DNA of 16,755 nucleotides from Candidatus Nitrosopolaris nunavutensis (GTDB taxonomy: Archaea > Thermoproteota > Nitrososphaeria > Nitrososphaerales > Nitrososphaeraceae). The translations under genes were made by a program, and so were the position numbers. The DNA lies in the NCBI GenBank assembly GCA_002501855.1, contig DAOM01000126.1, forward strand, positions 7,756 to 24,510, in the 5' to 3' direction. The notes below the pieces were generated by a model, which saw nothing but the letters and a program-made list of their open reading frames with translations, had not been told where the DNA came from and did not search any database. Below, piece by piece: positions 1-7,427 of the stretch (positions are counted from its first letter, which is position 1; the number at the start of each line of letters is the position of its first letter).

Positions 1-169
1 GCAACTATTGCTTACCAACCATTGCTGCCTGCAGTGAGGCTGTAGGGGGTTATCAGAAGAACCTGCAACAATGTTGTTCTGACTACTCACAACCAGATTC
101 CAACCGGAAACCGTCCTGAACAGGAATCACAGCAACAATTGAAGACAAGAGAAGTTCGTTTGCTTTAAT

Positions 170-976
170 TCATTCATTTGATCCCTTAATCTTGCTCTTC
201 TGCAAGCTAGCCTTTAGCGCTGCAACGAGGTCTCTGGTATCCTCTTTTACTCTCTCCGCGGGTTTGGCGAGCACCGTTTTACCCTTTGCTTTGGAATCTA
301 TTAGCTTTTCTAATTCTTTAGCATAAGCATCTGAATACTGACTTACATCAAAGTGTTCACTGGATAGATTTTCAACCAGTAACTTTCCCAATGATAATTC
401 TTTAATATCTACATTAGCTCGCTGTATTCCTTTCAATTCGCTAATTTCATCGACTGGTCTTATTTCGTCTATATAATGAAGCAGATGCATTAGTATTCCT
501 CTTTGATAGGGTCGGAGAGCGACAATATGCTCTTTATCCTTGAACACTACCTTTCCTATGGCTATCTTTTTGGCTTCGCTTAGCACTTTTACAAATAGTG
601 AATAAGCCTTGTCATTCCCACTTTTATTATCAGGTGCAACATAGTAACTTTTCTCTATTAAGATTGGGTCAAGTTCCTTGTCTTGAATGAATTCTCTAAT
701 GTCAATTGTGTTTGTTGTTTTGAGTTTAATCTTGTCTAAATCTCCTTTTTCAACTACGACATAGTTATCTTTTGTAACCTCATAACCCTTTTTTATTTCA
801 GAATATGATACTTCTTTATCTTCAACGGGGCACCATTTTTTATACTGAATCCTATGACCATTCGGACATAGTTGGTTGAACGAAAACTCTCTATCTTCGG
901 TGGCTAGATATACCTTGACAGGGATATTGACTAACCCAAAACTTACACTTCCTTTCCACATACTTCTGGAAGCCAA
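170..976 (-). CDS. ku: Ku-family DNA end-binding protein
   Basis: Prokaryotic Ku binds broken DNA ends as a ring-shaped homodimer and recruits a ligase for non-homologous end joining. The 268-residue product has the family's N-terminal signature (W-K-G-S-V-S-F-G-L-V-N-I-P-V, about residues 7-20), a Ku core beta-barrel, a conserved central stretch ending in R-P-Y-Q-R-G-I, and the C-terminal D-L-V-A-A-L-K-A-S-L segment followed by a Lys-rich tail. Length matches bacterial single-domain Ku. The start is TTG at 976; this gives M-A-x-x-x-M-W-K-G, which fits the usual spacing, while an ATG at 961 would start directly at M-W-K-G. A TATA-like stretch lies near 1003-1015 on the minus strand. No LigD-type ligase or primase is next to it, so its partner must be elsewhere. 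Ku is patchily distributed in archaea, so ancient acquisition from bacteria is possible (inference). Confidence 0.95.
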   Translation of the reverse strand: MASRSMWKGSVSFGLVNIPVKVYLATEDREFSFNQLCPNGHRIQYKKWCPVEDKEVSYSEIKKGYEVTKDNYVVVEKGDLDKIKLKTTNTIDIREFIQDKELDPILIEKSYYVAPDNKSGNDKAYSLFVKVLSEAKKIAIGKVVFKDKEHIVALRPYQRGILMHLLHYIDEIRPVDEISELKGIQRANVDIKELSLGKLLVENLSSEHFDVSQYSDAYAKELEKLIDSKAKGKTVLAKPAERVKEDTRDLVAALKASLQKSKIKGSNE

Positions 977-1824
977 ATGATATTCAAACTACAAATGAGC
1001 TTTTGTTTTTATATCAACTACTGAGTCATAGTTAATAACTTAATGCATGAATCTTTACATGGTAGAAAATTATGTATCTTAATCCTGAAGCTTATAGTAA
1101 CTGTTGCCACACACCGCAGCGACGATATGTTCTCATCACAAATGGACACGTAGAAATTGGTCCATGAATGAGGAGGAGATGCCGACTTTGTGAATACATT
1201 TCAAACTAAACGAGCAACTTGTCAAGGCTGCTAGGATAAGATCAATGGATCCTCCCATATTTCTAATACTAAATAAGATTCTACGCTGACATATCTGACA
1301 TTGTGGCCTGTAAAGACAAGCCTATCTAAAACACAGTATCATGATCATTATGCAGTTGTCATAGTGAGGCAATCCATACTAAATTGCATCAAATAGTCGA
1401 TCATTTGATATAACAAATAATGCCCATCTATACCCTTTTGACACAAGATTGACTGGCATATAACCACAATCACCTCAGAACATATATGCACCACTTTCCC
1501 TTTGGCTGTTAAACATGAGTGAGAAACTCCAATATCAATGAAGAACAATGTCTGAGACCATATGATTATTTTTTTAATCATGATAAATTACCGATTGAGA
1601 TGATACCCAAAAGAATGCGGTTATGAAAATAAAAGGTCAAACCGATAAAGTTCTGGCAGCCAAGTTCTAAAAGCTAGATTATCTGTTAATCTCACTCTTT
1701 TCTAAGCTTGATGTGGCAGTACAAAGGGAATGAGTCATTATCTAGAATTAGCTATGGGAGATCTCATCGTTAATTAAACTTTAAAAAAAGGGAGGTGATG
1801 CCGTGCTATTCAACGCACATGCCT
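977..1824. other. 848-base stretch with no convincing gene
   Basis: Between the Ku start and the stop of the small secreted protein I see no frame with recognisable protein features. One minus-strand frame of 77 codons (1348-1581) has mixed hydrophobic composition, several cysteines and no family resemblance, so I do not call it. The right end carries a nine-base perfect match to the complement of the 16S rRNA 3' end (1791-1799, plus strand), discussed as a finding. The Ku promoter should lie at the left edge. Confidence 0.5.
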
Positions 1825-2259
1825 TCATGGTCCGGCACTTGAGCTTGTACTGGTACCTGTTGAGCTGTTGGGACTCGTTGGAGTATGGTGATGATGCGTG
1901 TGGCTGCTAGAGGAAACAGTATGGGTTGGCGAGGTAGAGCCAGAATTGGTACTATTAGTACTACTACCACTGCCTGTATCGCTTGCTGGATTATTGTTAT
2001 TTCCAGAAACTCCATGACTGCTTGAGAAGGCTTGCGAATAGCAATCCATTACTGCGGTTTCAGTAAGCTGCCCAAAGTGCCCGTTAGCTGCGCTAGACTG
2101 ACAAGCAAACAGACTTTTCAAGTTTTTGGTGCCCGAGGAACCTGTTTTTGCAGCGAATGCAGAAGATGTGAAAGTAGTCGACGACAGTAAGGTTAGTGTT
2201 GTTGCCGCTACTACCACGATGGCAAGGATAGTCGATGTTCTTCTTGTAGTTGTATACAT
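1825..2259 (-). CDS. small secreted Ser/Thr/Asn-rich protein with His cluster
   Basis: I do not recognise a family. The 144-residue product opens with a clear Sec-type signal peptide: basic T-T-R-R start, a hydrophobic core at about residues 11-25, and an A-F-A-A-K cleavage-like site near residue 37. A short middle part (about residues 45-80) holds two cysteines, in F-A-C-Q and M-D-C-Y, which could form a disulphide outside the cell. The last 60 residues are a low-complexity Ser/Thr/Gly/Asn/Pro tail with the histidine cluster H-T-H-H-H-H. The start is ATG at 2259; a TATA box on the minus strand (CCGTATAAAGG, 2281-2291) sits about 27 bases upstream, so the mRNA is probably leaderless or nearly so. 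A cell-surface or metal-buffering role is only a guess from composition. Confidence 0.75.
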   Translation of the reverse strand: MYTTTRRTSTILAIVVVAATTLTLLSSTTFTSSAFAAKTGSSGTKNLKSLFACQSSAANGHFGQLTETAVMDCYSQAFSSSHGVSGNNNNPASDTGSGSSTNSTNSGSTSPTHTVSSSSHTHHHHTPTSPNSSTGTSTSSSAGP

Positions 2260-2280
2260 GTACTCGTCCTAGTAGAGATA

Positions 2281-2291
2281 TCCTTTATACG
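2281..2291 (-). promoter_or_regulatory. TATA box for the small secreted protein
   Basis: On the minus strand this reads CCGTATAAAGG. Its centre is about 27 bases upstream of the ATG at 2259, the spacing expected for a leaderless archaeal transcript. Confidence 0.6.
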
Positions 2292-2863
2292 GACTTAGTA
2301 TAACTTAATCACAACGGAGATTATAGCTATTCTATATGTGATTTTTGATGAACAATTGTATTATGCGATGACGCAATTAGGCATAGGCATTCGATCTATC
2401 AAGTAGTTATGGCCATGTCATATACAGCCACAGTTTTATCGCTCCAGGAAATTCTCTACACTAAATACAGATTCTAGGTCCGTGTAACCGTGGACTCGAA
2501 TTAACGTACTTTTGATATCTTCATAAAGAGAGCATATGTATCATGTCATGACGCGAGCTATCGTGTTCTGACCTTTGTTGCAAATGCTTTTCAAATTCAA
2601 ACGAACTGTCTCATGGTAGGGAGACCGAATTGAACCGAAGCTCCTGAGCCTAGAAAAATTAGTACATCTTTCATAAGAGTCTGAGGTGATCACACCTATT
2701 TTTACTGTTTTGAAAATAGTTGACATCTACGCCAATCGGCAACATTAAGAGAAATCGAGGATAGAGTTAAAGAAGACAAAGATTGGTTTTATTTGGAAAA
2801 TGGCTTGCAAACGACAAACTTAAGGTATATTGGAAATTCAATATGAGAAATAGGTACAAAGCA
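2292..2863. other. gene-free divergent intergenic region
   Basis: This stretch separates the secreted protein from the histidine kinase; both are transcribed away from it. I see no convincing coding frame; a 61-codon minus frame at 2541-2726 has no protein-like character. The kinase frame is technically open further upstream, from a TTG at 2783 and an ATG at 2843, but the TATA box at 2864-2872 argues that translation starts at 2891. Confidence 0.45.
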
Positions 2864-2872
2864 TATTATAAA
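2864..2872 (+). promoter_or_regulatory. TATA box for the histidine kinase locus
   Basis: TATTATAAA lies with its centre about 23 bases before the ATG at 2891. This spacing supports a leaderless message starting at M-G-Q-F-S and decides between three possible in-frame starts (2783, 2843, 2891). Confidence 0.55.
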
Positions 2873-2890
2873 GTTGATACAATCAAAAAT

Positions 2891-4393
2891 ATGGGCCAAT
2901 TTAGTACTATTAAGTCAAAACTTGTTATTGGATTCTTTTCGATTGCCTCATTCGTAGTTATTGTGGGAACAGTTGGATTTGTAAATTTGGTTCACATAAA
3001 CTCTGCTTTCAATGTTGTGACTAATGATACTTTACCAAAACTTCTAGTTTTAGATAATATACAGTCATCAATTAATAAAATATCTTCCGATATTGTAGGT
3101 TTCGCTTTAGGAAGTTCGGAGGCTAAGGCGTTGCATCAAGAAAGACTTAATGATACAAGACAACAAGACATTGATTACGTATATAGATCAATTTGGCAAG
3201 ATAGCTCAACCTAATGAAATGCCATCTTATAGACTACTTAAGTACCTGACATTGGCATACTCTACGGTTTCTCTGCAGTTAATCAATTCCAAAGCGAATG
3301 GCATTGACGAACAATCTATTCTAAATATGATCACATCGACTGATGATATACACGGTCAAATAGATGCCGTAAGCAATAACTTGAGGAACGTAGAAAAAGC
3401 TGGACTTCAGAACGAAATAGGTAAAGCAAACGATGCTATTCGCACTCAACAAATAGAACTCATTTTTAGCAGTATTGGTGCATTTATGGTATCTCTTGTC
3501 ATTGGGAGACATATATCTCAATATTCAATTATTAAACCACTATCAAGGTTAAAAGATGCGGCATCGCAAATAGCTTCTGGTAATCTTGATTTTGAGATGA
3601 AAAGCGATGCCCAGCCTGACGAAATATGGGAATTATCGACACAATTTGATAGCATGAGGCAAATGCTAAATCAAAGGACAAGAGAATTGGAAACATCCAA
3701 TTCACAGCTTTCGTTGGCTAATGTGCAGTTAAACGAGCATGACAAGGTGCAGCGAGATTTCATAAATATTGCTGCACATGAGCTCAGGACTCCCATACAA
3801 CCGCTCCTTTTAGCTTCAGCGAATTGAAACATTTAATGCCAAATGAAGAAACGGTTTTAATAGTATGTAGAAATGCAAAAAAACTTCAAGATTTGGCTAA
3901 TGTAATATTAGATGCGGCTAGGATAGAAAGCAATACCATACAGCTTTACAAAGAAAGCGTTAATCTAAAAGATATAATACAAGATGCATTGAAAGAAATT
4001 GAAAATTCTCATAATGATAGATTAGAGGTTATATATGAACCAAGGGATATTTTTATCGTGGCCGATAAAGATAGAATGACCGAAGTGATCTCCAATCTAT
4101 TGAGCAACGCTCTAAAATTTGCGAAGGAAGGCAAAATATTTGTAAATGTAAAAGAGAAAAATATAAACAAGCAAGTAATAGTTAGTGTAAAAGATACCGG
4201 TTATGGGATAGATCGTGAAATCATATCAAGATTATTTACTAAATTTGCTACAAAGTCATTTGATGGGACGGGATTGGGACTGTATATTTCTAGAAGTACT
4301 ATAGAAGCTCATGGAGGTACGATATGGGCTGAGTATAACGATGATGGAACAAAGGGAGCAACATTTTCGTTCAGTCTACCCAAATTATCATAA
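2891..4393 (+). pseudogene. membrane HAMP sensor histidine kinase, two frameshifts
   Basis: Joined across two frame changes this is a full sensor kinase. In order: TM helix 1 directly after the start (V-I-G-F-F-S-I-A-S-F-V-V-I-V), an extracytoplasmic helical sensor resembling the four-helix bundle of chemoreceptors, TM helix 2 (about 3450-3520), a HAMP linker (I-K-P-L-S-R-L-K...G-N-L-D-F), a HisKA helix with phospho-acceptor His (codon 3777-3779 in A-A-H-E-L-R-T-P), then the HATPase with N box (N-L-L-S-N-A-L-K-F), G1 box D-T-G-Y-G-I and G2 box G-T-G-L-G-L. The first frame ends at 3214, the second is open from 3150 to 3827, the third resumes the first frame and stops at 4393. The first shift lies somewhere in the 3150-3214 overlap or just before it; the second is at the T run 3808-3811, immediately after the His box, where one extra T restores L-L-F-S-F-S-E-L. 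All catalytic motifs are intact, so this is either a recent pseudogene or sequence error. No response regulator is adjacent. Confidence 0.88.
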
Positions 4394-4461
4394 TACAAAC
4401 AGCGGCGGTAGTAGAACGGATATGTTTTGTTTTAATTGGTTTCAGGCACCTACAAGTATAG

Positions 4462-4632
4462 TCAAAGGCCTTTTCGTTTTTCAAATTTTCTGAGAGTATC
4501 TAGCAAAAGTCTTATTTCTTCTTGTCTGAGCTGAACACTTTCAAGTTCTTTCTCCAAATCGTATTTCCCCAAGTGCCGAGTCAGATAAAGATCAATAATA
4601 ATAACAGCGAAGATTACTATAAACCATTCTAA
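4462..4632 (-). pseudogene. small membrane protein frame (TM plus coiled coil) without a start codon
   Basis: The minus-strand frame encodes 56 residues beginning L-E-W-F-I-V-I-F-A-V-I-I-I-D-L-Y-L, a single membrane helix, followed by T-R-H-L-G-K and a Leu/Glu-rich amphipathic helix (K-E-L-E-S-V-Q-L-R-Q-E-E-I-R-L-L-L) and a basic end K-R-K-G-L. This is strongly protein-like. There is no ATG, GTG or TTG before the membrane helix: the frame is preceded by TAG at 4633-4635. Reading on upstream in the same frame gives 17 more codons, then TGA, then a 15-codon stretch from an ATG. So it may be the C-terminal end of a longer gene split by two stop codons, or a gene with a lost or unusual start. The E-W-F-I-V-I membrane end recalls the C-terminal helix of DUF155/RMD1-type proteins, but only weakly. 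It converges with the kinase locus. Confidence 0.55.
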
Positions 4633-4800
4633 CTATAATCCGTATTCCAAAGATTCATGGACACACTTCAGGTGACAATATTCCATTCATTTTGCCATTT
4701 CAGTAACATCAAGACGTGTGGATGCGTCAGTCATCTTACACGATTTCACAAGGTGAACTTTATTTCTCTCTTTCTTCGTGTTTGTTGAATTTTTTCAAAC
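4633..4800. other. upstream part of the decayed minus-strand frame
   Basis: The frame of the small membrane protein continues here on the minus strand with a TAG (4633-4635) and, further up, a TGA, and includes the short run M-T-D-A-S-T-R-L-D-V-T-E-M-A-K. I cannot recognise a domain in it. The right edge borders the plus-strand promoter of the next gene. Confidence 0.25.
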
Positions 4801-4809
4801 TTGATATAG
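4801..4809 (+). promoter_or_regulatory. TATA box for the small charged protein
   Basis: TTGATATAG is centred about 26 bases before the ATG at 4831, the leaderless spacing seen at other genes in the window. Confidence 0.5.
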
Positions 4810-4830
4810 TAGCCGAAGTGATGAAAATCA

Positions 4831-5022
4831 ATGACAAACAAAAATGAGAATTCTAATGCTGACGATGAAGGGGAACTGGATCCTAAAAAAGAAGAGCCTA
4901 GAGCAATAAAGATTGCAAAAGAATTACAAAAAGAACAACGAGAGTCAGAACAGCTTCATGTTGACCCCGAACAGGTCTTAGAAGAGCTGGAGAAGAGGCA
5001 ACCGCAATCTTCAGATGAATAA
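4831..5022 (+). CDS. small highly charged soluble protein
   Basis: I do not recognise a family. The 63-residue product has no hydrophobic segment and no cysteine. It is rich in Glu, Asp, Lys and Gln, with an Asn/Asp-rich start (N-E-N-S-N-A-D-D-E-G-E), a likely amphipathic helix at residues 25-40 (A-I-K-I-A-K-E-L-Q-K-E-Q-R-E) and a second short helix (E-Q-V-L-E-E-L-E-K-R). Composition suggests a partly disordered cytoplasmic protein. The ATG at 4831 is 26 bases downstream of a TATA box and no ribosome binding site is visible, consistent with a leaderless mRNA. It stands alone between a decayed minus-strand frame and the convergent methyltransferase gene. Confidence 0.7.
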   Translation: MTNKNENSNADDEGELDPKKEEPRAIKIAKELQKEQRESEQLHVDPEQVLEELEKRQPQSSDE

Positions 5023-5251
5023 ATAATTTTGATAACAATTACGTAACATTTGGACTTATTGTATCTGCAAATCTGCACATCATTCGAATTATTTGTCATT
5101 GTATTTGGAAAAAGCGGGCATAAAGTTAGAACTTGGAGAGAATTTAAAACTATTCGATGCTTGCGCTTATTACCCCCTGTAAATACTACTTCATATCCTC
5201 TTCTGTAAGAGAATGGCGAATTCCGGTCTCTTACTCCCATTATCTTTGATT

Positions 5252-6340
5252 TTATTTTTTATATCCTATGACTATCTCAGCAGGTTCAATTAAGGGTCTT
5301 CTCTCTATATTCTTAAATCCCACCTCTGTGAGCATCTGCAATATTTCATTATAAGAATAACCTCTTCCTCCACTATTTTCTACTATCATCGTCAATCCCA
5401 TTAAAGCAGAAGGTATAGGACCAGTTTTTTCGTCATTAAGTAGCCATTCACTAATTATTATTGTACCATTTTCATTAGGCAAGCTATCATATATTTTTTT
5501 CAACAAAGCAATGTTTTTGTCTCTATCAAATATGTGTAAGACATGTGACAAAAACGCTACATCGCAATCATTCGGCAATTGATCTTTGAAAAAGTCAAAT
5601 GTCATTGTCTGAACTTTATCCTGCAAGTTGTACTGTTGTATATATCGATCTGCAACCTGGCACACAGGTTTAGAATCCAACACTACAGCAGACATATTGT
5701 TAGGATTATTCGCCACTACCTGTATCGCATAAACTCCCGACCCTCCTCCAATGTCCATCATCTTTTTGTGGTTTGAAAAATCAACATTTTTGGCCAATGC
5801 CATTGCCGGCCCGATACTAACTCCATGCATAGCATGAGTAAATTTTTGTAGCTGTTCTACTTCTTGATTAGATTTTCCTTTGTCAAATATACTTTCTATA
5901 TCTTCTCCTTGTCCTTCTCCAATAGGCTTGTTTGTCTTAAGAGCTTCTGAAAGTTTATCCCATCTTTTGTATAGACGTTCGTCAAACATAGCTATGACGT
6001 CTCCTATGTACGTAGATTTACTCTTATCAAGAAACATTGAAGATACTTCAGAATTCGCGAATGTTTTTTCTCCGTTATTATTCTTATTTACTTTTAATAA
6101 CCCAAGAGATACAAGTGCTGTCGTAAATGCTTCTGCTGGTCTACTCTCTTCAATTCTTATTATGTTTTGAAATTCTCTCAAAGTCATAATACCATTGTTA
6201 TTTTTTTGATAGGCTGAAATTTTTGTAAAAACGCCCAATTCTACTGCAGTCATTAAAGTCTTAGATACCCAAAAGCCAGTAGCCATTTGCATAATTGCCG
6301 ATGGAGATATATTATTAAGAGGAGCTTCCGATTGTGACAT
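5252..6340 (-). CDS. COMT-like SAM-dependent O-methyltransferase
   Basis: This 362-residue protein fits the family of plant caffeate/acetylserotonin and bacterial hydroxyneurosporene O-methyltransferases. Residues about 12-105 form the helical dimerisation/winged-helix domain (M-A-T-G-F-W-V-S-K-T-L-M-T-A-V-E-L-G-V-F). The Rossmann methyltransferase domain follows, with the SAM-binding glycine loop D-I-G-G-G-S-G-V-Y-A at 196-205, an acidic residue after strand 2 (V-V-L-D, D222), and L-S-H-V-L-H-I-F-D-R-D at about 264-274. H269 aligns with the catalytic-base histidine of plant enzymes. The substrate cannot be told; phenolic, quinone or polyketide-like acceptors are typical of the family. No biosynthetic partner gene is adjacent. 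The start ATG at 6340 has an AT-rich box (TTAAAATATT, minus strand) just upstream. Confidence 0.9.
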   Translation of the reverse strand: MSQSEAPLNNISPSAIMQMATGFWVSKTLMTAVELGVFTKISAYQKNNNGIMTLREFQNIIRIEESRPAEAFTTALVSLGLLKVNKNNNGEKTFANSEVSSMFLDKSKSTYIGDVIAMFDERLYKRWDKLSEALKTNKPIGEGQGEDIESIFDKGKSNQEVEQLQKFTHAMHGVSIGPAMALAKNVDFSNHKKMMDIGGGSGVYAIQVVANNPNNMSAVVLDSKPVCQVADRYIQQYNLQDKVQTMTFDFFKDQLPNDCDVAFLSHVLHIFDRDKNIALLKKIYDSLPNENGTIIISEWLLNDEKTGPIPSALMGLTMIVENSGGRGYSYNEILQMLTEVGFKNIERRPLIEPAEIVIGYKK

Positions 6341-6541
6341 GTTTTATCTTTGAATATTTTAACCACGGTAGTAATTAAGTATTGGTTAAGATACTGCTGC
6401 TTTTTTCGTATCGCAAAAATTATTAATATTTGACTTTCCGTTTGGACAGGCAAATATCCTTATTGTCTGTAGCTCCAGAAGATAGTCATCGCTCTGTCTA
6501 GACTTATTGTTTTACTAAAGGCGGATCAAGAGTCTAAACAC

Positions 6542-6555
6542 AACCCTTTTGGGTT
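6542..6555 (-). terminator. short hairpin at the end of the zinc ribbon gene
   Basis: AACCC-TTTT-GGGTT is a perfect inverted repeat that begins in the stop codon of the zinc ribbon gene (minus strand) and is followed on that strand by TGTGTTTAG. It may help end transcription, but archaeal terminators mainly need a T run, which is weak here. Confidence 0.35.
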
Positions 6556-6671
6556 CAGATAATCTCCTTTAATCTAGTATCGCTTAAACCACATTGTCTG
6601 CATTTGTAAACGATTGTCTTTTCCGACATTTTATCTGGTATCATGTCTCCTCCGCAACAGGCGCATTTCAT
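6555..6671 (-). CDS. 38-residue zinc-ribbon miniprotein
   Basis: The frame encodes M-K-C-A-C-C-G-G-D-M at the start, a middle with I-V-Y-K-C-R-Q-C-G-L, and ends R-L-K-E-I-I. Cysteine pairs C3-x2-C6 and C24-x2-C27 form a standard four-cysteine zinc ribbon (C5 is extra). This would be a free-standing zinc knuckle like those found in transcription, ribosome or ubiquitin-like processing factors; its partner is not known. A TATA box at 6696-6707 on the minus strand lies about 31 bases upstream of the ATG, supporting real expression. It is separate from the methyltransferase downstream (214-base gap). It is easy to overlook because of its length. Confidence 0.75.
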   Translation of the reverse strand: MKCACCGGDMIPDKMSEKTIVYKCRQCGLSDTRLKEII

Positions 6672-6695
6672 AATATATGCAAGTTGGAATTTTGG

Positions 6696-6707
6696 AAATA
6701 TAAATAG
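6696..6707 (-). promoter_or_regulatory. TATA box for the zinc ribbon miniprotein
   Basis: On the minus strand this reads CTATTTATATTT, centred about 31 bases upstream of the ATG at 6671. Confidence 0.5.
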
Positions 6708-6740
6708 TGGCTTGTGGCCAAAGAAGAGGATGGAGTCGCT

Positions 6741-6902
6741 TTAGGGATATCTATCAGTAGTGTTTTCTTTGCTTTGAGTGGTCATCTGTCCACCACCTGC
6801 AGGAAGTAAAATTACTGGTTTGTATTTATCATAGCTTTCGTCATTTTGGATCTCTTGATGCGATTTGCTTGGTCTTCATTTTGTCTTATTGGTGGGCTCA
6901 AA
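6741..6902 (-). pseudogene. possible gene remnant downstream of tatA
   Basis: A minus-strand frame reads through 54 codons to a TAA at 6741 with one internal TGA. Its second half (D-E-S-Y-D-K-Y-K-P-V-I-L-L-P-A-G-G-G-Q) has protein-like composition, the rest is polar and probably disordered. It is in a different frame from the tatA remnant upstream. It could be the tail of a decayed gene; I do not recognise it and the call is weak. The rest of 6708-7050 shows nothing else. Confidence 0.2.
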
Positions 6903-7050
6903 AATTTCTCGCAAGGCAGTGATATTTCATCATTTCATAGAAAATGTTTTATTGCTAAATCAGAATTTCTTAGAATATGATACTTTTTTTCTCATTCTTC
7001 AAATATGATAAATATTTCTCTCAGTAAACAAACGTTGTTGTTATTATTAA

Positions 7051-7395
7051 CTAGTAGGCTCTTTTTTTATCCTTTTCAACTTCTCTTTGAATGGCAGCCC
7101 AATGTTCCTGGCTATTCTAATCTGAGTATTTTGTTCCCAATGTATCGGCTACTGCTTCCAGTTTTTCTCTGCTCTCTAGTATATTGGTTGTTCCTGGGTT
7201 TCTAATCCGTTGCATGTCATTTTTCGCCTCATATTGAGCATTATCGTATTCTGAAGTTGCCTTACCAAAAGATCTGGCAAGCTCGGGGACTTTCTTTGCT
7301 CCAAAAATGAGTAATGCAATAACTATAACAATAACTATCTATTCTGTTCCAGCGACTACATCCATTAGTAGGTCAGTTAAGTCGGTGCCCATCAT
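7051..7395 (-). pseudogene. tatA: TatA/TatB-like translocase subunit with two in-frame TAG codons
   Basis: TatA forms the pore-like assembly of the twin-arginine translocase, exporting folded proteins. The frame runs 114 codons from ATG-ATG at 7395. After 18 codons comes TAG (7339-7341), then the single membrane helix I-V-I-V-I-V-I-A-L-L-I and the family hinge and amphipathic helix F-G-A-K-K-V-P-E-L-A-R-S-F-G-K-A, a Glu/Lys/Asn-rich tail, a second TAG (7117-7119) after K-Y-S-D, and finally W-A-A-I-Q-R-E-V-E-K-D-K-K before the terminal TAG (7051-7053). No frameshift is needed, only the two nonsense codons. The first lies before the membrane helix at the place where TatA proteins usually have an aromatic or polar residue, and it would abolish function. 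The locus follows the bicupin gene by 32 bases, same strand. TAG also ends intact genes here (for example at 14130-14132), so codon reassignment is unlikely. Confidence 0.8.
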
Positions 7396-7427
7396 TTATA
7401 GATTATAGATATTGTTTTGATCGCGGG

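Noticed and set aside
3..119. Open frame at the left edge ending in TGA, with several cysteines
   Set aside because: Only 38 codons are visible, no start or family is seen, and it could be random; not enough to call a partial gene.
1348..1581. 77-codon minus-strand frame starting at ATG
   Set aside because: No recognisable domain, odd mixture of Cys, Ile and Met, no clear promoter at the right distance.
3808..3827. Programmed frameshift in the histidine kinase
   Set aside because: The site lacks a convincing slippery heptamer and downstream structure, and a second unrelated shift would also be needed.
4956..5240. 94-codon minus-strand frame starting 12 bases after the methyltransferase stop
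   Set aside because: Its first 35 residues look faintly protein-like and a TATA-like stretch precedes it, but that stretch is the end of the methyltransferase gene, and its second half is antisense to a better-supported small protein.
7005..7205. 66-codon hydrophobic plus-strand frame
   Set aside because: It is the antisense shadow of the tatA-like remnant, which has a clear family signature.
7051..7395. Pyrrolysine or other amber recoding in the tatA frame
   Set aside because: TAG also ends intact genes in the window, for example the C2H2 gene at 14130-14132, and no suppressor tRNA is present here; simple pseudogenisation is more likely.
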